A stretch of DNA of 36,724 nt from Clostridiales bacterium UBA7044 (GTDB lineage Bacteria > Bacillota > Clostridia > Oscillospirales > Oscillospiraceae). The notes beneath the pieces were generated by a model, which was given only the letters and a program-made list of their open reading frames with translations, made no database searches and was not told where the DNA came from. Positions 23,101 through 31,357 of this stretch are shown here, one piece after another; the stretch's first letter is position 1; the number at the start of each line of letters is the position of its first letter. The stretch spans positions 4,902-41,625 of the forward strand of contig DLAP01000039.1 of assembly GCA_002493965.1 (NCBI GenBank), given 5' to 3'. The translations under genes and the position numbers were made by a program.

Positions 23101-24339
23101 TTACAGAAGTACCGAATCTGGGCTGCCCAGGGACGGCTCGCAAAAGTATCGGATCAAAGATTCCGGGAAATGCTCCCGGATAAAGGTGCTCATAAGGGCC
23201 GCCTTGGCGGCATTGGAACGGGTTAAAGGCAAGGTTTCCAGACCCCATAGGTCCCTGGGGGAGGCGGTATAGAGGTTGACGTTGGATTTCTCCGGGAGCG
23301 CAATGTTATTGAGGATTCCATCCAGTCCCGCCCAGATAAGCAGGGCAAAGGCCAGATAGGGGTTGGCAGTGCAGTCGGGGCTTCGCAGTTCAAAACGGCG
23401 GTATTCCCCATCGGCGGCAGGGACCCGGATGAGCTGAGAACGGTTGTCGCTGGACCAGGAGATGTATTTGGGAGCCTTGTGGGCGCCCAGACGCTGATAA
23501 GACCGGCTAGTGGGATTCAAGAACAGGGTCATATCCCCAATATGCTTTAAAATGCCTCCCATGGTCCGGTGCATGACCACCTCACCGCCGCCCTTGACGG
23601 AGATGTTGATATGGAAGCCGCTGCCGGACTTCTCCTGAAGCGGCTTGGGGGAAAAGTCCGCGTAAAGGCCGTTTCTCGCGGCAATGGTCTTCACCACCGT
23701 GCGGAAGGTCACAGCGTTATCCGCCGCGCTCAGAGCATCCGAATACCGGAAATCGATTTCATTCTGGCCAGGGCCCTCCTCATGGTGGGACGATTCCGGC
23801 TGAATGCCCATCTGCTCCAGGGCAAGGCAGATCTCCCGGCGGACATTTTCACACCTGTCCTCCGGGGCCACGTCCATATAGCTGGCCTGGTCATAGGGGA
23901 TGTTGGTGGGCTCCCCGCTCTCGTCCAGCCGGAACAGGTAAAATTCCAGCTCGGAGCCAAAGGAGAAGGTATACCCTGCCCGCTCCGCGTCGGCTATAGC
24001 CTTCTTTAAGATAGAGCGGGTATCGTGGGCGAAAGGCGTTCCGTCTGGATGAGTGACGGAACAGAACATCCGCACCACCCGGCCATGCTCCGGCCGCCAG
24101 GGCAGCACAGTAATGGTGGCAGGATCCGGATGCAGGAACAGGTCGCAGTGTGTCTCGTCCACGAAGCCGGCAATGGCGGAGCCATCGATGGCAATGCCGT
24201 ACCGAAAGGCCCGCTCCAACTCGTGGGGCATGATGGAAATATTTTTGGGATGACCGAAGACGTCGCAAAATGCCAGTCGGATAAACTTGACATCCTCCTC
24301 CTGAATGTATTGCATCACTTCCTGGGGTGTGTAATTCAT
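23101..24339 (-). CDS. glnA: Glutamine synthetase, short type I-like form
   Basis: Glutamine synthetase joins ammonia to glutamate using ATP. At 412 residues it is shorter than standard type I enzymes (about 444). The N-terminal beta-grasp shows VKFIRLAFCDVFGHPKN. Catalytic motifs are GSELEFYLF, GPGQNEIDFRY, the GSGFHINIS histidine, NPTSRSYQRLGAHKAP, NRSQLIRVP and RRFELRSPDCTANPYLAFA. The C-terminal part is reduced, and the usual E-W-x-x-Y helix is not seen. An upstream extension of the frame (to 24459) lacks conservation; MNYTPQEVMQYI is the family start. The ANTAR regulator follows. Transcribed from a consensus sigma-A promoter divergent from asnB. Confidence 0.93.
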   Translation of the reverse strand: MNYTPQEVMQYIQEEDVKFIRLAFCDVFGHPKNISIMPHELERAFRYGIAIDGSAIAGFVDETHCDLFLHPDPATITVLPWRPEHGRVVRMFCSVTHPDGTPFAHDTRSILKKAIADAERAGYTFSFGSELEFYLFRLDESGEPTNIPYDQASYMDVAPEDRCENVRREICLALEQMGIQPESSHHEEGPGQNEIDFRYSDALSAADNAVTFRTVVKTIAARNGLYADFSPKPLQEKSGSGFHINISVKGGGEVVMHRTMGGILKHIGDMTLFLNPTSRSYQRLGAHKAPKYISWSSDNRSQLIRVPAADGEYRRFELRSPDCTANPYLAFALLIWAGLDGILNNIALPEKSNVNLYTASPRDLWGLETLPLTRSNAAKAALMSTFIREHFPESLIRYFCEPSLGSPDSVLL

Positions 24340-24397
24340 AGGAAAACCTGCTTTCGATTCAGAGTTTCCGGCCGCAAGGAAGGCCGTATACACAGAT

Positions 24398-24426
24398 ATT
24401 ATATTTCTGATTTTATCGTCTGTCAA
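24398..24426 (-). promoter_or_regulatory. Consensus sigma-A promoter of glnA
   Basis: TTGACA (24426-24421) and TATAAT (24403-24398), both perfect, on the minus strand with 17 bases between. The leader of about 50 bases has a small CGGCC/GGCCG hairpin but no terminator, so glnA itself does not appear to be under attenuation control. Confidence 0.88.
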
Positions 24427-24463
24427 TGTGTACCAACTCCAAAAAACTTTTTTGTGCACAATG

Positions 24464-24492
24464 TTGACAAATGGACCATTCTGTTGTAGAAT
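24464..24492 (+). promoter_or_regulatory. Sigma-A promoter of the asnB-guaA-glmS-pyrG operon
   Basis: TTGACA (24464-24469) and TAGAAT (24487-24492) with 17 bases between. Start near 24499 gives a leader of about 117 bases. An inverted repeat CATTCT/AGAATG (24477-24482 and 24488-24493) overlaps the -10 box and could be an operator. The promoter is divergent from that of glnA, the -35 boxes being 38 bases apart. Confidence 0.8.
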
Positions 24493-24501
24493 GCATCAGG
24501 T

Positions 24502-24549
24502 AAAGGCAAAGGCGTCTTTGGATTCTTCCGGATGCCTTTGTCCTTTTTT
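24502..24549 (+). promoter_or_regulatory. Leader attenuator of the amidotransferase operon with ANTAR-like hairpin
   Basis: Two mutually exclusive folds are visible. The terminator pairs 24505-24517 with 24530-24542 (13 bp including three G-U pairs) around a 12-base loop, followed by six Ts (24544-24549). The alternative pairs AAAGGC (24502-24507) with GTCTTT (24514-24519) around the hexaloop AAAGGC (24508-24513). Loop positions 1 and 4 are A and G, the hallmark of ANTAR protein targets, and forming it breaks the terminator. Known targets have two such hairpins; only one is seen here. The only ANTAR gene in the window lies next door, beyond glnA. Confidence 0.65.
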
Positions 24550-24565
24550 ATAACAAAATCACTTA

Positions 24566-24598
24566 CGGCTTGGAGCAGCCTTTCTGCTCCTTGGGCCG
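24566..24598 (+). promoter_or_regulatory. Second leader hairpin beside the asnB ribosome site
   Basis: GGAGCAG (24572-24578) pairs with CTGCTCC (24584-24590) around CCTTT; an outer CGGC/GCCG pair (24566-24569, 24595-24598) extends it across an internal loop. It ends 5 bases before the GGAGG site of asnB and has no T-run, so it could tune translation or RNA stability. Confidence 0.45.
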
Positions 24599-24615
24599 GT
24601 AAAGGAGGAAAACCT

Positions 24616-26196
24616 ATGTGTTCCATTATAGGCTATTGCGGTACTCCCCAGAATCAACAAGCGTTTGAAACGGGCTTTGCCCGGACCCTCTCCCGGGGAC
24701 CAGATGATACCAGGATGCTCTGCGTGGGCGGAGGAATGCTGGGCTTTCATCGTCTGGCCATCATGGGCCTCCATCCAGAGGGAATGCAGCCCTTTACCCT
24801 AAACGGAAACGCCTTGGTTTGCAATGGTGAAATCTACGGATTTGAAAAGTTCCGTAAGGAGCTCGCCACGGAATACACCTTCCAAAGCGATTCCGACTGC
24901 GAGGTTTTACTCCCCCTTTACGAAAAGTATGGCACGGATCTGTTTGCCATGCTGGATGCGGAATTTGCCTGCATTCTCTATGATGCGAAGAAGAAACAAT
25001 TTATCGCTGCCCGGGACCCCATTGGCATTCGTCCTCTTTACTATGGCCGCGACGAGAAGGACGTAATCCTGTTTGCCAGCGAGCCGAAAAATCTGATGGG
25101 CCTTACAAAAGAGATTCTTCCCTTCCCTCCCGGCCACTTCTACGCAGACGGAAAATTCACCTGCTACTGTGACATTGGCGCCGTCCAGGAGGTTTGCAAA
25201 GACGACCTGGAAACGGTCTGCACACAGATTCGGGAAAAGCTGATCAAAGGCGTACAGAAGCGGCTGGTGGCCGACGCCAAGGTGGGCTTCCTTCTGTCCG
25301 GCGGCCTGGATTCCTCTCTGGTCTGCGCCATCGCGGCGAGGGAAAGCAATCAGCCTATCCGGACCTTTGCCATCGGCATGAGTGAAGACGCCATTGATTT
25401 AAAGTATGCAAAGCAAGTGGCGGACTTTCTGGGCAGTGATCATACCGAGGTCATCATCACAGAAAAAGATGTTATCGCTGCCCTGGAACCGGTGGTAGCG
25501 CTACTTGGCACTTACGATATCACCACCATCCGGGCCAGCATTGGAATGTATCTGGTCTGCAAGTACATCCACGAGCATACGGATATTCGGGTGCTCCTCA
25601 CCGGTGAGGTCTCTGACGAGCTGTTCGGCTATAAGTACACGGACTTTGCCCCTTCTCCGGAAGCCTTCCAGCAGGAAGCCCAGAAACGGATCCGAGAACT
25701 GCATATGTACGATGTACTCCGGGCCGACCGGTGTATCAGTGTCAACTCCCTGGAGGCCCGGGTGCCTTTTGGGGATCTGGACTTTGTGAAGTACGTCATG
25801 GCCATCGATCCTGAGAAGAAGGTAAACCGGTATAATATGGGTAAATACCTGCTGCGCCACGCCTTTGAGGGGCTGAATTATCTGCCAGACGAAATCCTGT
25901 GGCGTCAGAAAGCGGCTTTTTCCGACGCTGTGGGCCACTCCCTGGTGAACGACCTGAAAGCCTACGCCGAGGGACGCTTTACCGAGGCGGAATATGTGGA
26001 GGGGTGCCAGACGTATTCCCACCCCAGACCCTTTACCAAAGAGTCCCTGCTGTACCGGCAGTTGTTTGAAAAGTATTATCCAGGCCAGTCCCAAATGGTG
26101 GCGGATTTCTGGATGCCCAACCCGGAATGGGAGGGCTGCAAAGTTAACGATCCCTCCGCCCGGATACTGTCCAACTACGGTGCCAGCGGAGAATAA
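24616..26196 (+). CDS. asnB: Asparagine synthase (glutamine-hydrolysing)
   Basis: AsnB makes asparagine from aspartate, ATP and glutamine. The 526-residue protein starts MCSIIGYCG, exposing Cys2 as the Ntn glutaminase nucleophile; this fixes the start at 24616 (AGGAGG 7 bases upstream). The glutaminase half (1-190) contains LGFHRLAIMG and NGEIYGFE. The synthetase half has the pyrophosphate-loop SGGLDSSLV (about 232-240), TGEVSDELFGYKY and SLEARVPF. Length is like the E. coli enzyme (554) with a slightly short C-terminus. First gene of the glutamine-consuming operon. Confidence 0.96.
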   Translation: MCSIIGYCGTPQNQQAFETGFARTLSRGPDDTRMLCVGGGMLGFHRLAIMGLHPEGMQPFTLNGNALVCNGEIYGFEKFRKELATEYTFQSDSDCEVLLPLYEKYGTDLFAMLDAEFACILYDAKKKQFIAARDPIGIRPLYYGRDEKDVILFASEPKNLMGLTKEILPFPPGHFYADGKFTCYCDIGAVQEVCKDDLETVCTQIREKLIKGVQKRLVADAKVGFLLSGGLDSSLVCAIAARESNQPIRTFAIGMSEDAIDLKYAKQVADFLGSDHTEVIITEKDVIAALEPVVALLGTYDITTIRASIGMYLVCKYIHEHTDIRVLLTGEVSDELFGYKYTDFAPSPEAFQQEAQKRIRELHMYDVLRADRCISVNSLEARVPFGDLDFVKYVMAIDPEKKVNRYNMGKYLLRHAFEGLNYLPDEILWRQKAAFSDAVGHSLVNDLKAYAEGRFTEAEYVEGCQTYSHPRPFTKESLLYRQLFEKYYPGQSQMVADFWMPNPEWEGCKVNDPSARILSNYGASGE

Positions 26197-26254
26197 CATC
26201 ATAAGTACCTGATATAAAAAAAGATGGAATCAAGACACGGAAGGAGCCATTTTC

Positions 26255-27823
26255 TTGGAAAAGACAGAACCGATTCAGAATCACGTCCCGGAGGAAAAAA
26301 TTCTGGTGCTGGACTTTGGCGGCCAGTATAATCAGCTCATTGCCCGCCGGGTCCGGGAACAGAATGTTTACGCGGAAATTCGGCCCTACAACAGGATCAC
26401 CGTCCGGGAAATCGCCCAGGCAGGCTACCGGGGCATCATCTTCACTGGCGGGCCCAACAGCGTCTATGACGAAAAGTCCCCCCACTACGATCCGACCGTA
26501 CTGGATCTGGGGATCCCGGTGCTGGGCATCTGCTATGGCTGCCAGCTCATGGCCTGGATGGCCGGGGGCCAGGTAAAAAGTGCCGAAAGCGGCAGCGAAT
26601 ACGGAAAAACCATGCTCCATGTGGAGGATAATCCCCTTTTTGCCGGGGTGCCTCACACCTCCAGCTGCTGGATGAGCCACACGGACTATATCGCACAGCC
26701 CCCGGCGGGCTTCCATATATCTGCCCGGACCGAGAAGTGTCCCTGTGCCGGTATGGCGGATGAAGGGCGGAAGCTCTACGGTGTGCAGTTCCATCCTGAG
26801 GTCACACATACGGCCTACGGCGTGCAAATGCTGAAAAACTTCCTGTTTACTGTCTGTGGCTGTACCGGAAACTGGAACATGGAGGACTTTGTACAGAAGA
26901 AAGTCGCTCAGTACCGCAAAGAGTTGGCGGGCAAGAAGGTGCTGTGCGCTCTCAGCGGCGGCGTGGACAGCGCCGTGGCGGCGGTACTCATGCACCGAGC
27001 CATTGGGGACAATCTGACCTGCGTATTTGTGGATCACGGCCTGCTCCGAAAAAATGAAGGTGACTGGGTGGAATCCATTTTCCGGGGTCAGTTCGGAATG
27101 AACCTGATTCGGGCCAATGTCCAGGATCGTTTCCTCACCAAGCTGGCGGGTGTCACAGAGCCAGAGCGGAAGCGGAAGATCATTGGAGAAGAATTTATCC
27201 GGGTATTCGAGGAAGAGGCCCGGAAGCTGGGCAAGGTGGAAGTTCTAGTCCAGGGCACCATTTACCCCGATGTCATCGAGAGCGGTGCCGGAGACGCCAG
27301 CACCATCAAGAGCCATCACAATGTGGGCGGTCTGCCAGAGGTCATGGAATTTGAACGGATCGTGGAGCCTCTCCGGGACCTCTTTAAGGATGAAGTGCGG
27401 AAGGTGGGGCTGGAGCTGGGGATTCCGGAAAAACTGGTATACCGTCAGCCCTTCCCCGGCCCGGGTCTGGCCGTGCGGATCATCGGGGATATTACCCGGG
27501 AAAAACTGGCGGTCCTCCGGGAGGCGGATGCCATCTTCCGGGAGGAGCTGGACCAAAGCCCTATCAAGGCCCAGGCCAGCCAGTATTTCGCCGTACTGAC
27601 GGATACCCGGAGCGTTGGCGTCATGGGGGATATGCGGACCTATGGCTATTGCGTTGCCCTGCGGTGCGTCACTACCGACGACTTCATGACCGTGGACTGG
27701 ACCCATATTCCCTTCGAGGTGCTGGAAAAGGCCAGCAGCCGGATCACCGGGGAGGTTCCCGGGGTCAACCGTGTAGTCTACGACATCACCAGCAAGCCCC
27801 CGGCTACGGTGGAGTGGGAATAA
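26255..27823 (+). CDS. guaA: GMP synthase (glutamine-hydrolysing)
   Basis: GuaA converts XMP, ATP and glutamine to GMP. Its 522 residues comprise a class I amidotransferase (about 15-210) with Cys93 in GICYGCQ and His-Glu in QFHPEV, an ATP pyrophosphatase domain beginning VLCALSGGVDSAVAA (about 230), and the C-terminal dimerisation domain with QPFPGPGLAVRI and the ending ITSKPPATVEWE. It starts at a TTG with AAGGAG 8 bases upstream, 58 bases after asnB. No separate promoter or riboswitch stands out in that gap, so it is probably part of the asnB operon. Confidence 0.97.
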   Translation: MEKTEPIQNHVPEEKILVLDFGGQYNQLIARRVREQNVYAEIRPYNRITVREIAQAGYRGIIFTGGPNSVYDEKSPHYDPTVLDLGIPVLGICYGCQLMAWMAGGQVKSAESGSEYGKTMLHVEDNPLFAGVPHTSSCWMSHTDYIAQPPAGFHISARTEKCPCAGMADEGRKLYGVQFHPEVTHTAYGVQMLKNFLFTVCGCTGNWNMEDFVQKKVAQYRKELAGKKVLCALSGGVDSAVAAVLMHRAIGDNLTCVFVDHGLLRKNEGDWVESIFRGQFGMNLIRANVQDRFLTKLAGVTEPERKRKIIGEEFIRVFEEEARKLGKVEVLVQGTIYPDVIESGAGDASTIKSHHNVGGLPEVMEFERIVEPLRDLFKDEVRKVGLELGIPEKLVYRQPFPGPGLAVRIIGDITREKLAVLREADAIFREELDQSPIKAQASQYFAVLTDTRSVGVMGDMRTYGYCVALRCVTTDDFMTVDWTHIPFEVLEKASSRITGEVPGVNRVVYDITSKPPATVEWE

Positions 27824-27842
27824 GAAGAAAGGATTTTCAATC

Positions 27843-29660
27843 ATGTGTGGAATTGTCGGTTATACCGGAACCCAAAGCGCCGCGCCCATGCTGCTGGAGG
27901 GTCTGCGGAAGCTGGAATACCGCGGTTATGATTCCGCCGGAATCGCAGTCATTCAAGACGGAACCATTTCCATTTCTAAAGTGACAGGCAGGATTGCCGC
28001 TCTGGCGGAAAAAACCGAGGATGGAAAGCTGCTTCCGGGTGTAACCGGTATCGGACACACCCGCTGGGCTACCCACGGTGCGCCTACCCAGCCAAACGCC
28101 CACCCCCATGCCAGCAATGACGGCAGGTTTGCAGTTGTACACAATGGTATCATTGAAAATTATCTGGAGCTTCGGGAGGAACTGATCCAAAAGGGCTTCC
28201 ATTTTGAAAGTGAGACAGACACAGAAGTTGTCGTACATTTGGTGGAAATGTACTATCAGGGAAATCTAAAGCAGGCAGTGATGCGAACCTCCGCCAGATT
28301 GCGGGGATCCTATGCCCTGGGAATTGTTTGCACGGATTATCCGGACACCATTTTTGTAGCCCGGGAAGCCAGTCCCCTGATTCTGGGCATTGGCGTTGGG
28401 GAAAACTTCTTCGCATCCGATGTGACCGCCCTGGTAGCCTATACCAGAAATGCCATCTATTTGGACGACGGGGAATTTGCCGAACTTACCCCTGCCTCCG
28501 TTACGGTTTTCAACTGCGCCGGGCAGACTGTTTCAAAAAAAATCAGCCGGATCACCTGGGATGTGCAGGCTGCGGAAAAGGGTGGCTACGAACACTTCAT
28601 GATGAAGGAAATCATGGAGCAGCCCAGGGCCGTCAAAGCAACCATTGCTCCCCGGATTCAGGGATCTGATATTGTGCTGGACAATATGGACCTGAATCTG
28701 GAGGGAATTCATAGAATTTGGATTACCGCCTGCGGTTCCGCTTACTATGCGGGCTGCGCGGCAAAATACGCAGTAGAGAAATTGTGCCAAATCCCTGTTC
28801 AGACGGAGCTTGCCAGCGAACTGCGGTATGCCGACGCGCTGATGGATGAACAGACCCTGCTCATCGTCCTGTCCCAGTCCGGGGAAACGGCTGATACCAT
28901 AGCTGCCCTCCGGGAGGCGAAAAAGCGCGGGGCCAAAACCCTTGCCATTGTCAATGTGGTGGGAAGCACCATCGCAAAGCTGTCCGATTACTGTCTCTAC
29001 ACCTGGGCAGGCCCGGAAATCGCGGTAGCAACTACAAAAGGCTATACCACCCAATTAGCTCTGCTCTATCTGTTTGCCCTCTACGCTGCCAGAAAGCGTC
29101 GTACCATCGACGATGGGCAGTATAAAACACTGCTCTCCTCCCTCAAAGCTCTTCCCCGGCAGCTGCAGCAGGCATTGGACATGAACCCATGCATTCCGCA
29201 GGTCGCCAAAAAATACTGCGGCGCCCATTCTATGTTCTTCATTGGACGCAATACCGATTATGCTGTCGCGCTGGAAGGTGCTTTGAAGATGAAGGAAATC
29301 TCCTACATCCATGCAGAATCCTACGCGGCCGGCGAACTGAAGCATGGCACCATCGCGCTGATTTGTGAGGGCCAGCCGGTAATTGCCCTATGCTGCAACG
29401 AAGCCCTGAAAGAAAAAACCATGAGTAATATCGTGGAGGTCAAGGCCCGTGGCGCGGAGGTTTTGGCTGTCGCCCATCGAAACGATCCAAAAATCGCGTC
29501 TCTGGCGGACGATATTCTGTTTGTGCCCAAGGCTACTACATTATTCAGCGCAGTTGTGGAAATCATACCGCTGCAACTGCTTGCCTATTATGTAGCGAAG
29601 GAAAACGGCTGCGATATCGATAAGCCCAAGAATCTGGCCAAATCCGTTACTGTAGAGTAA
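27843..29660 (+). CDS. glmS: Glutamine-fructose-6-phosphate aminotransferase (isomerising)
   Basis: GlmS makes glucosamine-6-phosphate from fructose-6-phosphate and glutamine, the entry to cell-wall amino sugars. At 605 residues it is full length. The start MCGIVGYTG exposes Cys2. RKLEYRGYDSAG, HTRWATHG and ENYLELREEL are glutaminase landmarks (1-240). The two SIS isomerase domains show CGSAYYAG, SQSGETADTIAALREAK and the C-terminal NPKNLAKSVTVE-like tail. It begins 19 bases after guaA with AAAGGA upstream. That gap is too short for the glmS ribozyme that controls this gene in many Firmicutes. Confidence 0.97.
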   Translation: MCGIVGYTGTQSAAPMLLEGLRKLEYRGYDSAGIAVIQDGTISISKVTGRIAALAEKTEDGKLLPGVTGIGHTRWATHGAPTQPNAHPHASNDGRFAVVHNGIIENYLELREELIQKGFHFESETDTEVVVHLVEMYYQGNLKQAVMRTSARLRGSYALGIVCTDYPDTIFVAREASPLILGIGVGENFFASDVTALVAYTRNAIYLDDGEFAELTPASVTVFNCAGQTVSKKISRITWDVQAAEKGGYEHFMMKEIMEQPRAVKATIAPRIQGSDIVLDNMDLNLEGIHRIWITACGSAYYAGCAAKYAVEKLCQIPVQTELASELRYADALMDEQTLLIVLSQSGETADTIAALREAKKRGAKTLAIVNVVGSTIAKLSDYCLYTWAGPEIAVATTKGYTTQLALLYLFALYAARKRRTIDDGQYKTLLSSLKALPRQLQQALDMNPCIPQVAKKYCGAHSMFFIGRNTDYAVALEGALKMKEISYIHAESYAAGELKHGTIALICEGQPVIALCCNEALKEKTMSNIVEVKARGAEVLAVAHRNDPKIASLADDILFVPKATTLFSAVVEIIPLQLLAYYVAKENGCDIDKPKNLAKSVTVE

Positions 29661-29672
29661 GGAGAGGAAACC

Positions 29673-31268
29673 ATGACAAAGTATATTTTCGTGACCGGTG
29701 GCGTGGTGTCCGGTCTGGGAAAAGGGATCACCGCCGCATCCCTGGGGCGGCTTCTCAAATCCCGGGGACTGAAGGTCGCCGCCCAGAAGCTGGATCCCTA
29801 TATCAATGTAGACCCCGGCACCATGAGCCCTTACCAGCATGGAGAGGTTTACGTCACTGAGGACGGTGCGGAAACAGACCTGGACCTGGGGCACTATGAA
29901 CGGTTCATTGACGAGGACCTTAACAAGTTCTCCAACCTGACCACCGGCAAGGTCTACTGGAATGTGCTGAACAAGGAGCGTCGCGGGGAATATTTGGGCT
30001 CCACCGTTCAGGTGATCCCCCATATTACGGGTGAGATCAAGGACTTTGTCTATCGGGTTGGAAAGCAGACAGATGCGGACGTGGTTATTACCGAAATCGG
30101 TGGAACCATCGGTGATATTGAGTCCCAGCCCTTCCTGGAGGCTGTGAGGCAGATTTCCCTGGAGGTAGGTAAGGAAAACTGTCTCTTTATCCATGTGACG
30201 CTGGTGCCCTTCCTTCGTGGATCCGACGAGCACAAGAGTAAGCCCACCCAGCACTCCGTTCGGGAATTGCAGGGCATGGGCGTCAAGCCGGATATCATTG
30301 TTCTGCGATGCGATGAGCCTTTGGAAGAGAGTATTTTCCAGAAAATCAGCCTGTTCTGCAACGTCAAGCCCGACTGTGTCATTGAAAATATCACCCTGCC
30401 CAACCTGTACGAGGCACCCCTAATGCTGGAAAAGCAGAACCTCTCTGGCATCGTCTGCCGGGAACTGGGGCTTACAACCCCATCGCCGGATCTGGCGGAG
30501 TGGACTTCTCTCGTAGATAGAATCTACCACCACAGCAGGCAGGTGACTGTCGGACTGGTGGGAAAATATGTGCAGCTTCATGACGCATACCTGTCGGTAG
30601 CGGAGGCCCTACGTCACGCCGGGTACGCCCTGGACGCGGAGGTAGAGATTCGATGGATCGATTCCGAGACCATTACCCCGGCCACCCGGGACGAAATTCT
30701 GGAAGGTCTGGATGGCATTCTGGTGCCCGGTGGTTTTGGAAGCCGGGGAATTGAGGGAATGATCCTAGCAGCACAGTACGCCCGGGAGCGGCAGGTCCCC
30801 TACTTTGGCATTTGCCTGGGGATGCAGATTATGGTTATTGAATACGCCCGCTGTGTTGGGCTTTCGGACGCAAATTCTGGCGAGTTCGACCCGGAAACAG
30901 CGCACAAGGTTATCGACTTTATGCCTGGCCAGAGCGAGGAGATCAGCAAGGGCGGTACCCTCAGATTAGGTGCGTATCCCTGTGTCATCACATCTGGCAC
31001 CACTATGGCACGGTGCTACGGGACCAGCCTGATCCAGGAACGGCACCGTCACCGGTATGAGTTCAACAATGACTACCGGGCGGTCCTGACGGAGGGGGGC
31101 CTGACCTTAAGCGGCCTCTCCCCTGACGGCCGACTGGTGGAGACGGTGGAGCTGGATGGACGTCCCTTCCATGTAGGTGTCCAGTTTCATCCGGAATTCA
31201 AGAGCCGTCCCAATAAGCCCCATCCCCTGTTCCTGGGCTTCCTCCAAGCCAGCCTGGAGTCAAAATAA
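29673..31268 (+). CDS. pyrG: CTP synthase
   Basis: PyrG aminates UTP to CTP with glutamine and ATP. The 531-residue protein has the N-terminal synthase domain (TGGVVSGLGKGITAASLG, LDPYINVDPGTMSP, HGEVYVTEDGAETDLDLGHYERF, EIGGTIGDIES) and a C-terminal class I amidotransferase with Cys in FGICLGMQ and His-Glu in QFHPEFKSRP. A GGAGAGG site precedes the ATG, 12 bases after glmS. Fourth consecutive glutamine-dependent enzyme of the operon. No pyrimidine attenuation leader (C-run control) is possible in such a short gap. Confidence 0.98.
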   Translation: MTKYIFVTGGVVSGLGKGITAASLGRLLKSRGLKVAAQKLDPYINVDPGTMSPYQHGEVYVTEDGAETDLDLGHYERFIDEDLNKFSNLTTGKVYWNVLNKERRGEYLGSTVQVIPHITGEIKDFVYRVGKQTDADVVITEIGGTIGDIESQPFLEAVRQISLEVGKENCLFIHVTLVPFLRGSDEHKSKPTQHSVRELQGMGVKPDIIVLRCDEPLEESIFQKISLFCNVKPDCVIENITLPNLYEAPLMLEKQNLSGIVCRELGLTTPSPDLAEWTSLVDRIYHHSRQVTVGLVGKYVQLHDAYLSVAEALRHAGYALDAEVEIRWIDSETITPATRDEILEGLDGILVPGGFGSRGIEGMILAAQYARERQVPYFGICLGMQIMVIEYARCVGLSDANSGEFDPETAHKVIDFMPGQSEEISKGGTLRLGAYPCVITSGTTMARCYGTSLIQERHRHRYEFNNDYRAVLTEGGLTLSGLSPDGRLVETVELDGRPFHVGVQFHPEFKSRPNKPHPLFLGFLQASLESK

Positions 31269-31357
31269 ACTTTTTTCTTAAATTTCAAAAAAGTTAATGC
31301 ACCCCTTGTCGAAATGTGGTATGCTATAGAAAAACATACCGGAAAGGGGTATCTATT

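Noticed and set aside
24340..24391. ANTAR target hairpin in the glnA leader
   Set aside because: The only hairpin (CGGCC/GGCCG) has an 8-base loop without A1/G4, and there is no terminator to control.
24499..24615. T-box leader upstream of asnB
   Set aside because: The leader is too short and shows neither the conserved T-box sequence nor a specifier-loop stem.
26144..27037. 297-codon minus-strand frame opposite asnB/guaA
   Set aside because: Antisense shadow of guaA; no recognisable protein features.
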